Shown: piece by piece, positions 62,538 through 64,000 of the stretch
Layout of the letters: each line of letters starts with the position of its first letter
Numbering within the stretch: the first letter of the stretch is position 1
NCBI GenBank assembly: GCA_963698495.1
Contig: CAVORB010000016.1
Span: forward strand, 124,001 to 188,000
Source of the DNA: CAVORB01 sp963698495
Lineage (GTDB): Bacteria; Pseudomonadota; Gammaproteobacteria; Chromatiales; Chromatiaceae
DNA length: 64,000 nucleotides
Direction: 5' to 3'
Made by a program: the position numbers and the translations under genes
Notes under the pieces: generated by a model
The model's database searches: none
What the model was told of the DNA's origin: nothing
What the model saw: the letters and a program-made list of their open reading frames with translations, nothing else

Positions 62538-63595
62538 TCAGCCTGCCGCGTCGACGATCTTCACGGCCTTGCCCTCGGTCAGGCCGAGGAAGCCGCGGGT
62601 GACGATCCGGTCGCCGGGCTCAAGGCCGTCGAGGATCTCGATGCGGTCGGCGATGCGCAGCGCCGCTTCGCACCGCGCGCCGCACGGCCTTGCCCTCGCC
62701 GTCGACCAGCCAGACGAACTCCCCCGCGCGGTCCCGCGCGAGGGCGCGGAAAGGAATCAGCAGGCGCTCGACGGCGGCGGTCTCGAGCCTGGCGCGCACG
62801 AACTGCCCGGCGCGCGCGCCCTCCGGCACCGGGTCCAGCACGATCTCGACGATGCCCTGACGGCTTGTCCGGTTCAGGGCGGGATGAATGCGCAGGATCT
62901 TGCCGTCGAACTGCGAGGCGCCGAGGGCATCGATGCGGACCGCCGCCGGGTCCCCCACCGCGACGTGCGGCAGGATCAGCTCGGAGGCGTAGACCTCGGC
63001 GACCAGGGACGACGGGTCCGCCACCGTAAGCAGGTGGCTGTTCTTGGTCACGAAGTCGCCGGGCTCCACCAGCCGCTCGCGTGACCACGCCGGCGAACGG
63101 GGCGCGGATGCGGGTGAAGGCGAGCCGGGTCTCCAGCAGCCGCTCCTCGGCCTCGGCGACCAGCAGAGATGTCTCAGCCTGGGCCAGCTCGTCTTCCGCG
63201 ATGGCGCGCCTGGCGCGCAGGCTCTCGAGGCGCTCGAGGTCACTTTTCTCCTGCTCCTTGGTGGCGCGGGCCTTGTCGAGCTCCGCGCGCAGCAGGTCGT
63301 CGTCCAACGCGACCAGCAGCTGGCCGGTCTCGACCTCGTCGCCCTCGAACACCGCGAGATCCGTCACCCGCCCTTCCTCCTGGCTGAAGATGCGCACCAG
63401 TCTGCGGAATCTCAGGGAGCCCGGGCGCTCGTGTTGACCGGAGACCGGGGCGCGCTCGGCGGTGTGGACGGTCACCAGATGCTCCTGGTCCCGTTCCCGG
63501 CCCGCGGGGTTCGCGGTCGGGGCCTGCTGCTCGCCGCAGCCGGTCAGCAGGGCCGCGGCCAGGAGCAGGCAGGCGCAAGGTGTCGTCTGGCGCAC
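62538..63595 (-). pseudogene. RND membrane-fusion protein (lipoprotein), with two frameshifts
   Basis: A periplasmic adaptor. A signal peptide and lipobox (LLTGCGEQQ) are followed by the lipoyl/hairpin region (DLAVFEGDEVETGQLLVALDDDLL, ELDKARATKEQEKSDLERLE). Near 63080 the reading passes to the frame of ERLVEPGDFVTKNSHLLTV and VYASELILPHVAVGDPAAVRID. Near 62670 it passes again to LRIADRIEILDGLEPGDRIVTRGF, ending at TGA 62538. Both shifts are one extra base. An intact protein would be about 350 residues. It lies 15 bases after the S24-like gene and 27 bases before the RND permease. Confidence 0.82.
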
Positions 63596-63610
63596 TCGAA
63601 TAACGCCTGA

Positions 63611-63997
63611 TCAGGACCGGCCCGTGAGATCGGTGATGTTCGCCGCGGGCCGTGGAGCCTCCTCCTGGTACCTGTAGTGCTTGATCTTGCGCCGGACGTT
63701 GCGCTGGATGATGACGCCCAGCACCGCCCATTCCAGGCCCGTGAGCTCGATCTCCGGGTAGAGGTCGTTGAGCGCGATCAGCCATTCCCTGCCGTCCCCG
63801 TCCTTGCGGTACTGGCGGAACCAGCGCACCCCCTCCACGTCGGCGAACACGAACATGCCGTCGCGGCATTGCGGCGTCGGCTCGATGATGACGATGCACT
63901 TGTCCGGGAACTCGGGCTCCATCTGATCTCCGAGCACCTGCAGGGCGAAGGGTTCCTGCAGGCTGCAGCCACCGGAGTCCAGGGTGGGATCTGCCAT
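63611..63997 (-). CDS. S24/LexA-like protein without the catalytic serine
   Basis: A 128-residue protein of the S24 fold (FALQVLGDQMEPEFPDKCIVIIEP, RDGMFVFADVEGVRWFRQYRKDG, YPEIELTGLEWAVLGVII). In LexA and phage repressors the motif is GDSM, with serine as the nucleophile; here it is GDQM (Q25), so self-cleavage is unlikely. There is no N-terminal helix-turn-helix. It is the first gene of the RND operon, 15 bases before the adaptor gene. It may act as a protein-binding regulator of the pump, but no such function is established. Confidence 0.7.
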   Translation of the reverse strand: MADPTLDSGGCSLQEPFALQVLGDQMEPEFPDKCIVIIEPTPQCRDGMFVFADVEGVRWFRQYRKDGDGREWLIALNDLYPEIELTGLEWAVLGVIIQRNVRRKIKHYRYQEEAPRPAANITDLTGRS

Positions 63998-64000
63998 GGG

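Noticed and set aside
1..64000. CRISPR arrays, insertion sequences, prophage or integron
   Set aside because: No regular spaced direct repeats, transposase or integrase genes were seen. The only repeats with a mobile flavour are the two REP-like palindromes near 46-47 kb.

Overview
The window is high-GC DNA with densely packed genes and gammaproteobacterial gene order. Markers of that order are an hda-wrbA-arsC cluster beside a CDP-alcohol phosphatidyltransferase, the tig-clpP-clpX-lon-hupB proteolysis block followed by tRNA-Val, tRNA-Asp, ppiD and fabI, and an OxyR with the two redox cysteines at residues 199 and 208. A SoxW-like thioredoxin, a DUF3365 haem protein and a probable OprC-type copper receptor would fit a Chromatiales/Ectothiorhodospiraceae-like lineage. 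That placement is an inference, and no phylogenetic marker was analysed.

Layout. 1-7.5 kb: membrane-lipid enzyme end, Hda replication regulator, quinone reductase, ArsC, exported thioredoxin, acylphosphatase, SfsA, a receiver-CpdA fusion, then OxyR with rubrerythrin. 7.8-19.3 kb: acyl-CoA ligase, trigger factor, ClpP, ClpX, Lon, HU, two tRNAs, PpiD and FabI. 19.5-29.6 kb: a complete Yej/Dpp-like peptide ABC transporter, succinate-semialdehyde dehydrogenase, a DUF3365 haem protein, UbiX and a flavin-binding oxidase-like protein. 30-37.3 kb: a frameshifted OprC-like copper receptor, a Tat-exported Cys/His/Met-rich protein, tRNA-Leu, RNase R, a phosphodiester glycosidase-like protein and a zinc-ribbon membrane protein with a HEAGH motif.

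37.9-64 kb is accessory in character. It holds a pentameric ligand-gated ion channel, a split lipoprotein, a beta-barrel protein, a broken MscS channel, an SMR guanidinium-type exporter, and a MORN/glycine-zipper/beta-barrel operon. It continues with a HAD phosphatase, a DUF1254 remnant between REP-like palindromes, and a Rap1a-like/glycine-zipper/receiver/sulfatase operon. Next come a P450/LssY_C/DUF748 operon and a FixJ-type response regulator with its kinase. It ends with an RND efflux operon headed by a degenerate S24-like protein.

Two features stand out. First, two almost identical 22-bp palindromes (49920-49941 and 56538-56559) lie upstream of the Rap1a-like/sulfatase operon and the P450 operon, close to the FixJ-type two-component pair. 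Together they suggest one uncharacterised envelope-related regulon. Second, frameshifts are concentrated in the right third of the window and nearly all have the same sense (one extra base). The RND gene alone needs about 17 such shifts and also carries an in-frame stop. Either this stretch has sequence errors or these genes are decaying.
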